A stretch of DNA of 54,667 bases from Metabacillus rhizolycopersici (GCF_020075705.1 NZ_JAIQUM010000035.1:1-54667); one strand, 5' to 3'; shown: positions 34,713 to 46,535, numbered from the stretch's first letter. Notes: a model not told the origin generated them from the letters alone. Program-made: numbers and translations.

Positions 34713-36460
34713 TGTTTCAACACTTTTCTTATTTCCTGGGAAACACAATCTAACATTTCTCGATGAATATTGACACGATTCTTTCGATCCGTCGGTACTT
34801 CGATGACATTTAAACCTTTACGTGATTCAATCGAACGAAACAATGTACGCATTTCTTCCCAGCTTTCGACTTTTTCATAGAATCCATTATACATGTCAAC
34901 TACTTTTGAAAAGTCCAAACCAATTGGCGTTCCATACAATGTTTCAAAATGCTTTTCTTCTTTAGACTGTGGCAAAAATGAGAAAATACCGCCACCATCA
35001 TTATTAATTAAAATAATTGTTAAATCGAGATTGTTCATTTTTGCTGCTAAAAGACCGTTTAAATCATGATAAAAAGATAAATCCCCAATTAATAGGAATG
35101 TCCGTTTTGGGGCATCGACACTAGCGCCAAGTGCAGTAGATACTACGCCATCTATTCCACTTGCTCCCCTATTTGCGAGGATGGTAATACCTTTGGTCGT
35201 TTGACTAAAAAATGTATCAACATCACGAATTGGCATACTATTCCCAACGATTAATGTACTTTGATCAGGCAAAAGTTTTTGAAGCTCTCGAACAATTTTC
35301 CCTTCAAACATCTCTGTCATTTGTTCCATCAAGCTGTCAACCATTCCTCGATACAATTCATTGCACTGAACCCATTTGTCGTAATAAGGAGAGGCTTCCC
35401 TTTTGCTAACTTTTCCTAACAACCGCTTGCAAAAAATTGTTTCATCACACGTGATCATATAAGCAGCGTTTAAAGTTGGGTCTCGGAAGCCGCCACCTTG
35501 ATCAACGACAATTTGCATAATGTCAGGATTGTTTTTCAACAATAATGTCAATGGTTTTGAAACTGGCATCGCACCAAATCGAATGACAACATCTGGCTTT
35601 AGAGCTTCTACCAACACTGAGTCGGCTAAAATAGTATTATAGCTTTCAATGATGCCTTGTTTATTATGATCGCCAGCGCGCAATTGTGATAGCGGATCTG
35701 CTAAGACTGGGAACTTCAAATGCTCAGAAAGTCTTTGAACATGTTCTAAGAACCCAGGTACATGATGTTCTCCGCAAACGATTAATCCAGCTGATGCACC
35801 TTCAGCAAGTTGCACGATTGTATCCAGTTGATTGTCTGATAACACCGGACTTGTTGCTGCTATATGTACATATGTATCTCGGTTATCTTGTTTACTCCAC
35901 AGGTTAGCTAAGTTTAAGTTAGGTACTAATGGTTCTCTCAATGGAAAATTCAAATGGACAACCCCAGCTGGACTTGTTAATGCTGTTCCAACTGCCCTTG
36001 CAGCAACTGTTCGAGCATACCGTAGCATCGTTGGTTGTTCTTCAGGTATCGCAAGGTCAACAAACCATTTTGCATAATGACCATACATATGAATCTGATC
36101 TATTGCTTGAGGTGCACCAACATCCCTCAATTCATGAGGCCGATCTGCTGTTAAAACTAGTAAAGGTACTCTAGCATAATGGGCCTCAACAACGGCAGGA
36201 TAATAATTCGCCACAGCTGTCCCAGAGGTACATAGCAAGGCAACAGGCTTTTGCCCTGCCTTGGCAATCCCAAGTGCAAAAAAGCCTGCTGATCTTTCAT
36301 CTACATTAATATAACAAGTAAGCTTAGGATGCTCTGCCATTAATATAGCTAATGGTGTAGAGCGCGATCCGGGACTTATGACCACTTTTTCAACACCAGA
36401 ACGAACGAGCTCGTCGACAAAGCTTGCTACATACCGTGTAAATGAATCAGTTCTGTTCAT
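34709..36460 (-). CDS. menD: SEPHCHC synthase MenD
   Basis: This 583-residue thiamine diphosphate enzyme joins 2-oxoglutarate to isochorismate. It has VVISPGSRSTPLAI, the catalytic Glu in YINVDERSAGFFALG, and the thiamine diphosphate motif GDLSFYHDLNGLLAAKMNN. It overlaps menF by 14 bases and menH by four, so menF-D-H are tightly coupled. Confidence 0.95.
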   Translation of the reverse strand: MNRTDSFTRYVASFVDELVRSGVEKVVISPGSRSTPLAILMAEHPKLTCYINVDERSAGFFALGIAKAGQKPVALLCTSGTAVANYYPAVVEAHYARVPLLVLTADRPHELRDVGAPQAIDQIHMYGHYAKWFVDLAIPEEQPTMLRYARTVAARAVGTALTSPAGVVHLNFPLREPLVPNLNLANLWSKQDNRDTYVHIAATSPVLSDNQLDTIVQLAEGASAGLIVCGEHHVPGFLEHVQRLSEHLKFPVLADPLSQLRAGDHNKQGIIESYNTILADSVLVEALKPDVVIRFGAMPVSKPLTLLLKNNPDIMQIVVDQGGGFRDPTLNAAYMITCDETIFCKRLLGKVSKREASPYYDKWVQCNELYRGMVDSLMEQMTEMFEGKIVRELQKLLPDQSTLIVGNSMPIRDVDTFFSQTTKGITILANRGASGIDGVVSTALGASVDAPKRTFLLIGDLSFYHDLNGLLAAKMNNLDLTIILINNDGGGIFSFLPQSKEEKHFETLYGTPIGLDFSKVVDMYNGFYEKVESWEEMRTLFRSIESRKGLNVIEVPTDRKNRVNIHREMLDCVSQEIRKVLKQ

Positions 36461-37853
36461 TATTTAATCCTCCCAAAGCTGACAACATTGGTTTTAATTT
36501 AATCTTCGTTTCGAGGTATTCCGATTCTGGTTCAGACTCTGCTACAATACCACAGCCTGCGAATAAGGCAGCTTTATTTCCTTCAATTAATCCCGATCGA
36601 ATCGCAACGACGAATTCTCCATTATCTTCATGATCTAACCAACCTATTGGTCCCCCGTACCAGCCTCGATGCATTGGCTCAAGCTCCCTTATTTTCTCAA
36701 TCGCCTTCTCCTTTGGAAAACCACCTAATGCTGGAGTAGGGTGAAGTCTTTCAACCATTGAAAAGAGGGTATGACCTTCTCGCGCAAGCCCTTTTACAGG
36801 TGTGTAAAGATGTTGAATATTTTTTGTTTTTAATAAAGTTGGATCCATAGGCGACACTACTTCATCGCAAAATTGATCAAATGCTTCTTTAATCATTTTT
36901 ACAACAATAGAATGCTCAATTAAATTTTTATCATCTTGTAAAAGTTGATCGCCTAGCTGTTGATCTTCATCATTGTCCTTCCCACTTTTTATTGATCCCG
37001 CGAGACAGGTTGAAAGAACATGATTTTCTTCTTTCTTTACTAATCTTTCTGGGGTTGCACCAATAAAGTACTGTCGACCATTTTCGAAACCAAAAATAAA
37101 GCTTGTTGGTTGTTCTCTTTGAAGGCGACCTACCACCTGATAAGGATTAATCGTGTTTGAAAATTCCAATCGAACTTCACGCGCTAATACGACCTTATCA
37201 ATTTCTTTTGCACGAATATCAGACGTTGCTTTTTCCACAGCCTCTATCCACTCAGATGTTTTTAATTCAATTGAAGCGAATTCGTTACCTTTTTCACAAT
37301 CCAATTGATAATTAGGTTTCATTTCAACAAATTGCTCAAAATGTTGAAGACACGTATCTAATTGGTCAAAAGGTGTGATTAATTTATTAATTGTCATATA
37401 TGATTTCCCATTAATAATCGTTAACATGAGCGTTGGCATCACAAACTTTGCTTCAGAAAAACCCGCCCAAAGTTCAGAGTTTTCCTTCATTGGATCAAAG
37501 GAAAAACCACCAAATAAAATGGGGCCCGTGCCAACCTGTTTGAAAGTAGAAATCAGTTTTTTATTGAAGCGTTTCCATTCGTTTTCAATTTGCTGGAAAC
37601 GTTCAGAAGTGTGTTGATTATTTTCTAGTATGAGTTCTTTTCCTATTCCAACCATCGTAAAATCAGCTTTTGGAGTAGACCAAAAAAAGCGTTCTCCTAA
37701 AGATAATTCTTCACCAGAAGCAAAGAAATGGAGGGGGTCAAGTGCATCCACTTCTTTAATGCGGCTAACGATCACTGATTGATTCGTTTGCTTTGCCTCT
37801 TCCAATGCATGCTCTATATTTTCTCTAATTGTTTCATCCAAAGTTGTAATCAA
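36447..37853 (-). CDS. menF: isochorismate synthase MenF
   Basis: The start is taken at a TTG (MITTLDETIRENIEHALEEA) with GGGGGG six bases upstream. It aligns with the B. subtilis start, while the earlier open codons lack a site. The 468-residue chorismate-binding enzyme has KVVLAREV, FGFENGRQYFIGATPERLV, LAGSIKSG, and HPTPALGGFPKEKA followed by GWYGGPIGWLD. It converts chorismate to isochorismate, the first step of the pathway. It is the first gene of menFDHBEC. Confidence 0.94.
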   Translation of the reverse strand: MITTLDETIRENIEHALEEAKQTNQSVIVSRIKEVDALDPLHFFASGEELSLGERFFWSTPKADFTMVGIGKELILENNQHTSERFQQIENEWKRFNKKLISTFKQVGTGPILFGGFSFDPMKENSELWAGFSEAKFVMPTLMLTIINGKSYMTINKLITPFDQLDTCLQHFEQFVEMKPNYQLDCEKGNEFASIELKTSEWIEAVEKATSDIRAKEIDKVVLAREVRLEFSNTINPYQVVGRLQREQPTSFIFGFENGRQYFIGATPERLVKKEENHVLSTCLAGSIKSGKDNDEDQQLGDQLLQDDKNLIEHSIVVKMIKEAFDQFCDEVVSPMDPTLLKTKNIQHLYTPVKGLAREGHTLFSMVERLHPTPALGGFPKEKAIEKIRELEPMHRGWYGGPIGWLDHEDNGEFVVAIRSGLIEGNKAALFAGCGIVAESEPESEYLETKIKLKPMLSALGGLNNEQN

Positions 37854-38277
37854 GTTTATCCCCCCGAAACCGAATATTGCTTTATTAAGATACACCTACC
37901 GTTTGTGGTGTATAAATAGTATGGATTTAATCACTAATATCTTATTATACACCTATTATATCTCTTATAGTACAAGATTAAAATGAAAACATCCTTAAAC
38001 GATGTAGCATTTTAAAGGCATAATTGGCAATAAGAAGAAAAATTGGTGAAAAAATTTGAAACCCCGTCCTTTTCCACTTAATAAAAAAATTGAATGCATC
38101 ATCGAAATCATGTTTTCTGTGTAATATTTTACAATCATGATTTCATTAAATCTGCTCATAATAGGTAGTGAATATTATTGTGACACTTCCATCAGAAGAT
38201 TTCTACCGATGGATGCCCCACGTTATGATTTTTAGTGGGTTTTGAAGCGAGATATTACAGTAAGGAGCGTGGATGGT
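37854..38277. other. divergent menF / yteA intergenic region
   Basis: AT-rich, no gene seen. Upstream of menF is a small dyad TACACC ... GGTGTA (37891-37912), and a further TACACC lies at 37948-37953. Two TATAAT-like elements on the minus strand (37944-37949, 37955-37960) are candidate -10 boxes without clear -35 partners. Confidence 0.4.
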
Positions 38278-39036
38278 ATGCTAGATTCACATCAAAAAGA
38301 GACCTTCCGTTCACAGCTAACAAAAATGAAGGAAGATATTGAACAACGGTTTGAAATGAATGGACATTTCGGTTTAGAGATTGGACATCCCCATGAATCA
38401 GTTGGTGAGCTATCTAGTTATGACAATCATCCAGGCGATGAAGCGACTGAATTATATGAGCGTGAAAAAGATGTCGCCCTAAATGAACATACAAGAGAAG
38501 AACTAACAGATATTGATCATGCTCTCCAAGCAATTGATAATGGAACCTATGGTAAATGTGAGGTGTGCGGGGTTGATATTCCACTTGATCGACTTGATGC
38601 ACTCCCTACGGCTACTACGTGTAAAGAGCATTCACCTGAACAGCATGTCTCTCATAATCGACCTGTTGAAGAAGAGGTACTGATGCCACCTTTCGGAAAA
38701 TTCGATTATGATGATGACCGGGCTGAAAATGTCGGTTTTGATGCAGAAGATGCTTATCAAATTGTTAACAATTTCGGTTCATCTGAAACACCATCAGATT
38801 TTGCTAATCCTCAAGAAAATTACAATGATGTTTTTATGGATTCAAGCGATCCCATTGGCTATGTTGAGGATTATGAAAACTTTATAGGTACTGACATTGA
38901 AGGGAAAGAAATCAAGGTGTACCCATCAAATCAGCATCAGAAATATGAAGACATGCTCGACGAAGAAGGATTGATGACAATCTTTGGTGATTTACCTGGA
39001 TATGAAAAGGATCCTTATACAGAAGATAATGATTGA
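38278..39036 (+). CDS. yteA: DksA/TraR-type C4 zinc-finger family protein (YteA-like)
   Basis: AAGGAG lies ten bases before the ATG of MLDSHQKETFRSQL, giving 252 residues. An N-terminal coiled coil is followed by SYDNHPGDEATELYEREKD, then a TraR/DksA finger (CEVCGVDIPLDRLDALPTA, then TTCKEH) with three Cys and a His. The acidic C-terminal half ends ENFIGTDIEGKEIKVY and EEGLMTIFGDLPGY, as in YteA proteins, which are often annotated as yteA-type sporulation or stress proteins. From memory, B. subtilis YteA has lost some of the finger cysteines, while this one keeps them. It may act on RNA polymerase, which is inference. Confidence 0.88.
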   Translation: MLDSHQKETFRSQLTKMKEDIEQRFEMNGHFGLEIGHPHESVGELSSYDNHPGDEATELYEREKDVALNEHTREELTDIDHALQAIDNGTYGKCEVCGVDIPLDRLDALPTATTCKEHSPEQHVSHNRPVEEEVLMPPFGKFDYDDDRAENVGFDAEDAYQIVNNFGSSETPSDFANPQENYNDVFMDSSDPIGYVEDYENFIGTDIEGKEIKVYPSNQHQKYEDMLDEEGLMTIFGDLPGYEKDPYTEDND

Positions 39037-39047
39037 TTTTTTTAAGG

Positions 39048-39073
39048 ACTCCCTGATTATGAGGGAGTTTTTG
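39048..39073 (+). terminator. yteA terminator
   Basis: ACTCCCT and AGGGAGT pair around GATTATG, followed by TTTTGATTT, twelve bases after the stop codon. Confidence 0.75.
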
Positions 39074-39254
39074 ATTTGTATGCTGATTCGTTTAGAAAGT
39101 ACTATCGGAATTGCTGGACCTGAAGAAATAATTCATTACCGTCTCACCTCACAAATAAACTTCTATATGCTGTCATTACGCTGTATTATAGAAGTAGTAC
39201 ATTAAAAAGTTTTTTATATCACTACTTTAATCTACATAATTTGGAGGGGTCCTG

Positions 39255-40049
39255 TTGAACGCACATGAAATTGATTATGTCTTGCATGGAGACGATATGC
39301 AGTTTGTTGAAATTGAATTAGATCCAAATGAAAGTGTTGTTGCCGAAGCTGGTGGCATGATGATGATGGAAGATGGCATTGATATGGAAACAATCTTCGG
39401 TGATGGAGACAACAATCAAAAGGGCTTTTTAGGAAAGCTAGTTGGTGCCGGTAAACGAGTACTTACAGGTGAAAGCTTATTTATGACTGTTTTCACAAAT
39501 AAAGGAGTTGGTAAAAAGCAAGTTTCCTTTGCTGCTCCATATCCTGGTAAAATTATACCTGTTGATTTAAGTGAACAAGGGGGTAAGGTCATTTGTCAAA
39601 AAGATGCCTTTTTATGTGCAGCAAAAGGTGTTTCGGTCGGCATTGACTTCCAAAGAAAACTCGGTACTGGATTTTTTGGTGGCGAAGGATTTATCATGCA
39701 AAAACTAGAGGGCGACGGCTTAGCTTTCTTACATGCAGGTGGAACAATTATTAGAAAAGACCTTCAGCCAGGTGAAAAACTGCGCATTGATACTGGATGT
39801 CTTGTCGCTTTAAGTAAAGAAGTAGATTATGATATCGAATTTGTTGGAAAAGTTAAAACAGCATTTTTCGGTGGCGAGGGCTTATTCTTTGCAACAGTTC
39901 GTGGACCTGGTTCAGTTTGGATTCAATCGCTGCCATTTAGCCGTTTAGCAGATCGTGTCATCGCAAGTGCTCCCTCTGCTGGTGGAGAAGGGCGTGGAGA
40001 AGGTAGCATACTTGGTGGATTAGGTAGATTATTAGACGGTGATCGTTAA
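39255..40049 (+). CDS. AIM24 / TIGR00266 family protein
   Basis: This 264-residue protein starts at a TTG with GGAGGGG upstream. It is beta-rich with repeated glycine motifs ([46 protein letters not shown]), the hallmark of the TIGR00266/AIM24 family, which forms a trimeric jelly-roll-like fold. The mitochondrial AIM24 is linked to membrane organisation; the bacterial role is unknown. The Gly-rich tail ([20 protein letters not shown]) is usual. Repeat copy E starts two bases after the stop codon. Confidence 0.88.
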   Translation: MNAHEIDYVLHGDDMQFVEIELDPNESVVAEAGGMMMMEDGIDMETIFGDGDNNQKGFLGKLVGAGKRVLTGESLFMTVFTNKGVGKKQVSFAAPYPGKIIPVDLSEQGGKVICQKDAFLCAAKGVSVGIDFQRKLGTGFFGGEGFIMQKLEGDGLAFLHAGGTIIRKDLQPGEKLRIDTGCLVALSKEVDYDIEFVGKVKTAFFGGEGLFFATVRGPGSVWIQSLPFSRLADRVIASAPSAGGEGRGEGSILGGLGRLLDGDR

Positions 40050-40050
40050 A

Positions 40051-40204
40051 GAACAAAAGCGTAAGCGCCTTAATCAGCCTCGGGCAAATAAGCCGCTCTT
40101 GAATAGAAGGTGTTTTTTACCTTCAATTCAAGAGCGGCTAGGACGCTTGCGCTGGATGTCATGCGCTTATCCACAGTACAAGAATTTTATAGTTTCTTAA
40201 ACGA
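40051..40204 (+). repeat. intergenic palindromic repeat, copy E
   Basis: Full-length copy. The outer arms are AAAGCGTAAGCGCC and GGACGCTTGCGCT. The inner arms are CCGCTCTTGAATAGAAGGTG and CCTTCAATTCAAGAGCGG. The tail has TTATCCACAG (40167-40176) and CAAGAATTTTATAG, almost identical to copy A. Confidence 0.88.
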
Positions 40205-40205
40205 A

Positions 40206-40244
40206 AAAATGGTGCTGACTCCAAAATTGGGTCAGCACCATTTT
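40206..40244. terminator. bidirectional terminator, AIM24 gene and glgP
   Basis: AAAATGGTGCTGAC and GTCAGCACCATTTT form a perfect 14-base stem, with A/T flanks on both sides, between convergent genes. Confidence 0.85.
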
Positions 40245-40304
40245 ATTAACTTTATTGGGTATCCCTTATATACAGAATAGCGTTTAGTTTAATTAAGTCA
40301 CGCC

Positions 40305-42710
40305 TTATATTCTTATCCCAACTGGTCCAATCTTCCATATTTCATCGGCATACTGCTGAATCGTTCTGTCGCTTGAAAAGTAACCGGAATGTGAAATGTT
40401 GATTAATGCTTGCTCAAGCCATTTATCGCGATTTTGATAGGCATTTCCAACCCTTTCCTGCACATCAATATATGATGCAAAATCGCGGAGAAGGAAGTAC
40501 TGATCATTTTGAACGAGAAGTGAATCTGCAATCGATTCAAATTCACCTTCATCTTCTGAGAAGAAGCCGTTCGTTAATTGATCCACAACCTGACGTATTC
40601 TTAAATCGTGATGATAATATTCCATCGAACGATAACGACCGTTTTCCTCGTATCTTTGAACCTCCCCAGCTGTTAGTCCAAATGTAAAGATATTCTCCCT
40701 ACCTACCTCTTCCATAATTTCTATATTTGCACCATCTAAAGTTCCGACGGTTAAAGCACCATTCATCATAAATTTCATGTTCCCTGTTCCTGACGCCTCT
40801 TTACTTGCAGTCGAGATTTGTTCGCTTACATCTGCTGCTGGAAAAATATCTTCTGCAAGGGAAACACGGTAATTCCCCATAAAAATAACCTTAATAACTT
40901 GAGAAACCCTTGGATCATTATTTACTTTATCTGCTAAAGAATGAATTAGTTTAATGACCTTTTTCGCATAATAATAAGTTGGTGATGCTTTTGCCCCGAA
41001 AATAAACGTACGGGGTTGGATCGAATAATTAGCGTCCTCTTTAATTCGATTGTATAAATACATAATGTGTAAAACATTTAATAATTGCCGTTTGTATGCA
41101 TGTAACCTTTTTACTTGAACATCAAAAATTGAATCAATATCGACGATGATTCCATTTTTATCAGCAATTTCCTTCGCAAGAATCTCTTTTCTTTTTCTTT
41201 TGACTGCAGCGAAGCGCTCTTTTAATTCAGGGTGATAAATATGTCTCTTCAAATCAAGCAATTTCTCTGGCTGTCTTTTCCATTCATCACCAATTACCTC
41301 TGTGATTAATGAGGTTAACTCTGGATTTGCTTTTAATAACCAACGACGGTGGGTTATACCATTCGTCTTATTATTAAACTTCCATGGATAAATGTCATAA
41401 AAAGATTTCATTTCGCGATTTTTTAAGATGTCGGAATGAATTTTTGCCACGCCATTAATACTATTGCTCCCAACAATCGCAAGGTGAGCCATCTTGACTA
41501 ATCCATGTGCAATAATAGCCATATGTTCAATGCGTTCCCACTCTCCAGGATAATGGTCCCACAACTCTGCACAAAAGCGCTCGTTAATCTCTTCAATAAT
41601 CATATAGATTCTTGGTAAAAGTGGTTGAAATAAATAAATAGGCCATTTTTCCAATGCTTCGGATAAGATTGTATGATTTGTATAAGACAACGTATTTGTT
41701 GTAACTTCCCATGCTTCGTCCCATGTCAAACCTTCAATATCCATTAGTATTCTCATCAACTCTGGTACCGCCATAGCTGGATGTGTATCGTTAATATGAA
41801 TCGCAACCGAATGATGAAGCTCTCTTAGGTTTTGATTTTCCTTTTTAAACGAAGCAATAATACTTTGTATGCTTGATGATACAAGAAAATACTGTTGCTT
41901 TAACCGCAATATTTTTCCTTCATCATGTGTATCGTCCGGATATAGATAGTCTGTAATTGCTTCTATTTCACGTTTATAGGATAAGGTATCCTGGTTCGGT
42001 CCGAGAGAAGATGGTTCTGCATTCCAAAGTCTTAGTGTATTAACCGTATCTACTTGATATCCTATTACAGGCATATCATAAGGAACAGCCAACACTTTCT
42101 GTGCCCCTACATGCTTAAAGGAGAGTGCATTGTTATCATAGCTCGTTTCCACTCTTCCCCAAAAAAATACTTTTATAGCTTCCTCCGGCTTTCGAACCTC
42201 CCAAACATTCCCATGTCTAAGCCATTGCTCAGGAAGTTCTACTTGATACCCATCAACAATCTTTTGATCAAACAGCCCATGTTTATAGCGAATTCCATAT
42301 CCATGTCCTGGTAAGTTTAACGTTGCAAGTGAATCTATAAAGCAAGCAGCAAGACGGCCAAGTCCGCCATTACCTAATGCTGGGTCTGATTCACATTCTT
42401 CGATTTCACTTAATGAAATACCAAGATCATGTAACCCTTCCTCAACTACCTCTTTTATTTCTAAATTGAGCAAATTCTGACCAAGCAAGCGGCCTAGCAA
42501 AAATTCAATTGATAAATAATATACTTGCTTTTTGTTTTCTGACCTGTAAAGTTCATTCGTTTCAATCCATTTCGTGCTAATATATTCCCTTACCATATTC
42601 CCTAACGTATGGTATTGGTCACGAATTGTCGATTCCTCAATTCCTTTTCCACACAAACTTTCTAGTTTTTTAAGATAGCCTTTCTTAAATCGCTCTTTAT
42701 TGGAGAACAT
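40305..42710 (-). CDS. glgP: glycogen phosphorylase
   Basis: This 801-residue enzyme releases glucose-1-phosphate from glycogen. The pyridoxal phosphate site is [20 protein letters not shown], with Lys binding the cofactor, followed by DGANIEI. Other family blocks are [20 protein letters not shown] and [11 protein letters not shown]. It is the last gene of glgBCDAP and its start overlaps the end of glgA by 49 bases. AGGAGTG precedes the ATG. Confidence 0.96.
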   Translation of the reverse strand: MFSNKERFKKGYLKKLESLCGKGIEESTIRDQYHTLGNMVREYISTKWIETNELYRSENKKQVYYLSIEFLLGRLLGQNLLNLEIKEVVEEGLHDLGISLSEIEECESDPALGNGGLGRLAACFIDSLATLNLPGHGYGIRYKHGLFDQKIVDGYQVELPEQWLRHGNVWEVRKPEEAIKVFFWGRVETSYDNNALSFKHVGAQKVLAVPYDMPVIGYQVDTVNTLRLWNAEPSSLGPNQDTLSYKREIEAITDYLYPDDTHDEGKILRLKQQYFLVSSSIQSIIASFKKENQNLRELHHSVAIHINDTHPAMAVPELMRILMDIEGLTWDEAWEVTTNTLSYTNHTILSEALEKWPIYLFQPLLPRIYMIIEEINERFCAELWDHYPGEWERIEHMAIIAHGLVKMAHLAIVGSNSINGVAKIHSDILKNREMKSFYDIYPWKFNNKTNGITHRRWLLKANPELTSLITEVIGDEWKRQPEKLLDLKRHIYHPELKERFAAVKRKRKEILAKEIADKNGIIVDIDSIFDVQVKRLHAYKRQLLNVLHIMYLYNRIKEDANYSIQPRTFIFGAKASPTYYYAKKVIKLIHSLADKVNNDPRVSQVIKVIFMGNYRVSLAEDIFPAADVSEQISTASKEASGTGNMKFMMNGALTVGTLDGANIEIMEEVGRENIFTFGLTAGEVQRYEENGRYRSMEYYHHDLRIRQVVDQLTNGFFSEDEGEFESIADSLLVQNDQYFLLRDFASYIDVQERVGNAYQNRDKWLEQALINISHSGYFSSDRTIQQYADEIWKIGPVGIRI

Positions 42711-44146
42711 GGCTTTTCACTCCTAGTCACCAAATCAGCATATAACTGATTATATTTCAAAGCGGATTGCGCCCAACTATAATCTTGTTGCATCGCGTTT
42801 CCAACAAGATCTTGCCAAACATCCTTCTGTTGATAAAATTCAATTGCACGATAAATCGTATGTAACATGTCATGTGCATTAAAGTTCTGGAATGAAAATC
42901 CATTCCCTTCTTCGGTATCTTCACGATAAGAAGAGACAGTATCGTTCAACCCACCCGTTTCCCTAACGATTGGGATTGTCCCGTATCTTAATGCAATCAG
43001 TTGGCCCAAGCCACATGGTTCAAACTTTGAAGGCATTAAGAACATGTCTGAACCTGCATAGATGCGATGCGCCAACGTCTCATCAAATCCTATGTAAGCT
43101 TTAAATTTATTTGGGTAAAGCCATTCCATATGTTTAAAGTAATCCTCAAATTCCTTTTCACCAGTTCCAAGAACAATCATTTGAATCTCTTTACTTAACG
43201 CTTCATCAAGAACACGCTTGACTAAGTCAAATCCCTTTTGCTTCGTTAATCTTGTGACCATAGAAATCAATGGGATATCTTCCTCGACAGGTAGCCCAAA
43301 AGCAGACTGTAGAGCCGCTTTATTTTTTGCTTTCTTACTGAGTGTTTTAACAGTAAATGGCTCTTCAATTTCCTTATCTGTTGCTGGGTTATATAATGTA
43401 TCATCGATTCCGTTTACGATTCCAACAAGGGATGATTCTCTCGCCCGTAGGAGACCATCTAACCTTTCTCCATAATAGGCTGTTTGAATTTCATCCTTAT
43501 ATGTAGGACTAACAGTTGTGATCGAATCAGAAGCAACAATTGCCGCTTTCATAAAATTCACATGGCCATGGAATTCGACCTTCCAGAAATCCTCCACATC
43601 AATATTCAAGAGATCATGTAAAATATCGTATGGGAAGATCCCTTGAAATTGAAGATTGTGAATCGTAAAAACGGTCTTCATCTGTTTATAATAATCATCT
43701 TGTGCGTATTCCTCTTTCAGTAAGAAATTGATCATTCCTGCATGCCAATCATGTGAATGGATGATATCTGGCTGAAAGTCGATAGCCTTTAATGCATCTA
43801 ATACACCTCTGCAAAAAAATGAAAATCGCTCGCCATCATCATAATGACCGTATAAGGAGTCGCGATAGAAATAATATTCATGATCGAGAAAATAATATGT
43901 GATCCCTTCATATTTGAGTGTTTCAATGCCACAATACTGCTGTCTCCAACCGACAGATACTGTAATTTCATCTACTTTTACCATCTTATCTCTGAATTTT
44001 TCTGCTATTAAACTGTATTTTGGTAGAATAACGCGAACATCATTTCCTAATCTATTTAGTTCTTTCGGTAATGCGCCCGCTACATCAGCTAAACCACCTG
44101 ATTTCACGAACGGCACACATTCTGAAACAGCAAATAATACCTTCAC
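42662..44146 (-). CDS. glgA: glycogen synthase (ADP-glucose)
   Basis: This 494-residue GT5 enzyme extends alpha-1,4-glucan from ADP-glucose. It has the N-terminal [16 protein letters not shown] (ADP-glucose site), [19 protein letters not shown], and the C-terminal [18 protein letters not shown]. The start is GTG and overlaps the glgD stop by four bases (GTGA). It ends inside glgP. Confidence 0.95.
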   Translation of the reverse strand: MKVLFAVSECVPFVKSGGLADVAGALPKELNRLGNDVRVILPKYSLIAEKFRDKMVKVDEITVSVGWRQQYCGIETLKYEGITYYFLDHEYYFYRDSLYGHYDDGERFSFFCRGVLDALKAIDFQPDIIHSHDWHAGMINFLLKEEYAQDDYYKQMKTVFTIHNLQFQGIFPYDILHDLLNIDVEDFWKVEFHGHVNFMKAAIVASDSITTVSPTYKDEIQTAYYGERLDGLLRARESSLVGIVNGIDDTLYNPATDKEIEEPFTVKTLSKKAKNKAALQSAFGLPVEEDIPLISMVTRLTKQKGFDLVKRVLDEALSKEIQMIVLGTGEKEFEDYFKHMEWLYPNKFKAYIGFDETLAHRIYAGSDMFLMPSKFEPCGLGQLIALRYGTIPIVRETGGLNDTVSSYREDTEEGNGFSFQNFNAHDMLHTIYRAIEFYQQKDVWQDLVGNAMQQDYSWAQSALKYNQLYADLVTRSEKPCSPIKSDLRKAILKN

Positions 44147-45171
44147 GAGTTCATCAGCTCTCCTTGAATTGTTCTTTTTCTTAAAATAGATGGCATTGAT
44201 TCAGTACCATTTATTTTGGAGGAATTTAATACCTTTACATCCTTATCAGCTATTACATTTTCTAGTACACACTGATCTCCAATTTGTGATTTTTGCATAA
44301 TGACACTATTTTTAATCACTGTATCTTTTCCTATATGAACCCCTCTGAAAATAATACTATTCTCAACATAACCTTCAATCTTACAACCATTTGCAATTAA
44401 GGAATTCTTCACAACCGCATCTTTTCCATATTTAGTCGGTGGTTCATCTTTTGCCTTCGTTAAAATTGGTCTGTCTTTAAGAAAAATTCCATTCCAGATC
44501 GATGGATTCAGCATATCCATACTGTGCTTATAATAACTACTCATCGAATCGATGATTGCTACATAACCAGTGAACGAATACTCACAAATCGTAACATGGT
44601 TTCGTTTTTGTATGATTACATCAGTTAACGTCTGATAACCTGATTGCTCTTTCGTTTGAATAAGGTCAACTAATAGTTTTGTAGACATGATATACATTTG
44701 CAAGGACTTTCCATCCTTTGTTACTTCCGTAATATCACAACCATTTTTTAAATGTGATTGTAATACTTGTTTATAATCAATATTACAAACAGTATGGCTA
44801 TTCGTAATCACCGCATATTCTTGTGTACTTCTTAAGAAGTAATCCATATGGTCTGAAAACTGACGGAATGACCCAAACTCATCGTACTCATTATGCAAGT
44901 GAGGAGACGGGAAAAAAAACAACCCATCTTTTTTTCGATTTAAGTCCCATTGTTTCCCTGAACCAAGATGGTCCATTAATGACCGATATTGATATTTAGG
45001 AAAAATAGCTACACTTTCAATCTCCGAATTCACCATATTTGAAAGGACAAAATCGATTACACGGTAGCGACTAGCAAAGGGAATAGCTGCCAATGAACGA
45101 TGTAGTGTTAAATCTTCAATTTCCGATTTATAAGCTGTTGCATCAATAATACCTAGCATTCTCTGATTCAA
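44143..45171 (-). CDS. glgD: GlgD, regulatory-type glucose-1-phosphate adenylyltransferase subunit
   Basis: This 342-residue nucleotidyltransferase-like protein with a left-handed beta-helix C-terminus is paralogous to GlgC. The usual GGxGxRL loop is replaced by [10 protein letters not shown] at the N-terminus, so it is probably not catalytic by itself. In Bacillus it forms a complex with GlgC and raises activity. The start is TTG with AAAGGAG about ten bases upstream. A 197-base gap with a hairpin separates it from glgC. Confidence 0.93.
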   Translation of the reverse strand: MNQRMLGIIDATAYKSEIEDLTLHRSLAAIPFASRYRVIDFVLSNMVNSEIESVAIFPKYQYRSLMDHLGSGKQWDLNRKKDGLFFFPSPHLHNEYDEFGSFRQFSDHMDYFLRSTQEYAVITNSHTVCNIDYKQVLQSHLKNGCDITEVTKDGKSLQMYIMSTKLLVDLIQTKEQSGYQTLTDVIIQKRNHVTICEYSFTGYVAIIDSMSSYYKHSMDMLNPSIWNGIFLKDRPILTKAKDEPPTKYGKDAVVKNSLIANGCKIEGYVENSIIFRGVHIGKDTVIKNSVIMQKSQIGDQCVLENVIADKDVKVLNSSKINGTESMPSILRKRTIQGELMNS

Positions 45172-45250
45172 TTCATATCTCTCCTTTTATGGAAAAACAG
45201 TAAAAAGCACAATCATACTTTGACGATAACGATGTTCAACTGAAGATGAA

Positions 45251-45277
45251 AATCGTAGAAAAAGTGATTCTACGATT
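45251..45277 (-). other. intercistronic hairpin between glgC and glgD
   Basis: AATCGTAGAA and TTCTACGATT form a perfect 10-base stem with a 7-base loop. On the minus strand only four T follow. It could reduce read-through from glgBC into glgDAP or stabilise a processed end. Confidence 0.55.
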
Positions 45278-45368
45278 CAACAATCGCTAAAACATGCTAG
45301 CACTCTTACTATTTTCCCCTTACTTTATTAGCTTATTTGAAGCTTCTTGCCATTTATCCACAAGGGAA

Positions 45369-46535
45369 TTACTTTATATTGCTATCAATAAGTGCTGCGA
45401 TTTCCTCAATAACCTCTTCTGTTACAAGGAGAACTTCATCTGCATTTTTATCTGGGCAAATAATTGTTCCATTTGGAATTTCAATTCCACTTGGGACAAT
45501 TGCATTCTCGATATGGACATTTTCTCCTATTATGGCATCTGGCATTAAGACAGAATTTTTTATAACAGAGTTCAGTCCCACCGTTACACCTTGGAATAAT
45601 ACAGAGTGATTCACTCTCCCCATAATCACACAACCATCATTCACTAATGAGTCTGTAACCTCAGCATCATCTGCAATAAACTGAGGAGGATGATTTGAAT
45701 TAACAGTGTAAATCTTCCAATCTCTATCGTATAGATTCAATTGCGACTCATCATTTAGTAAATCCATATTCGCTTCCCAAAGACTTTTAACCGTACCAAC
45801 GTCCTTCCAATAACCTTTGAATGGGTATGCAACAACATTTCGCTTTTCATCAAGCAATAAAGGAAGAATGTCTTTTCCAAAGTCATGACTTGAATAGGCA
45901 TTGCGTTCGTCCATTTCTAAATATTCTTTTAAAATCGACCATTTAAAAATATAAATACCCATGGAAGCTAAATTATTTTTCGGTTTTGCAGGTTTTTCAT
46001 CAAACTCAATCACCTGCATCTTTTCATTCGTATTCATAATTCCAAAACGACTTGCTTCATCCCAAGGGACTTCAACAACTGATATGGAAGCATCTGCATT
46101 TTTTTCGATATGGTAGTCTAGCATTTCGGAATAATCCATTTTATAAATATGATCACCTGATAAGACTAGTACATATTCTGGATCATATTGTTTAATGTAA
46201 TTAATATTTTGATAAATAGCACTTGCTGTTCCCTTATACCATTTCATCTCAGAAGACTCCGTAAATGGAGGGAGAACCGTTACCCCACCATTCTTACGAT
46301 CTAAATCCCATACACTCCCTATTCCAATATATGAATTTAAGACAAGGGGTTGATATTGGGTAAGAACTCCTACAGTATCAATACCCGAATTCGTGCAATT
46401 ACTCAATGTAAAATCAATAATTCGATACTTGCCTCCAAATGGAACTGCTGGTTTTGCTAAATTTTTAGTAAGGGAACTTAATCTGCTTCCCTTACCCCCT
46501 GCTAATAACATTGCGACGCACTTTTTTCTTCCCAT
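45369..46535 (-). CDS. glgC: glucose-1-phosphate adenylyltransferase, catalytic subunit
   Basis: This 388-residue enzyme makes ADP-glucose from glucose-1-phosphate and ATP, the committed step of glycogen synthesis. It has the nucleotide loop [46 protein letters not shown] and a hexapeptide beta-helix C-terminus. It overlaps the end of glgB by 44 bases, so both are translated together. Confidence 0.95.
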   Translation of the reverse strand: MGRKKCVAMLLAGGKGSRLSSLTKNLAKPAVPFGGKYRIIDFTLSNCTNSGIDTVGVLTQYQPLVLNSYIGIGSVWDLDRKNGGVTVLPPFTESSEMKWYKGTASAIYQNINYIKQYDPEYVLVLSGDHIYKMDYSEMLDYHIEKNADASISVVEVPWDEASRFGIMNTNEKMQVIEFDEKPAKPKNNLASMGIYIFKWSILKEYLEMDERNAYSSHDFGKDILPLLLDEKRNVVAYPFKGYWKDVGTVKSLWEANMDLLNDESQLNLYDRDWKIYTVNSNHPPQFIADDAEVTDSLVNDGCVIMGRVNHSVLFQGVTVGLNSVIKNSVLMPDAIIGENVHIENAIVPSGIEIPNGTIICPDKNADEVLLVTEEVIEEIAALIDSNIK

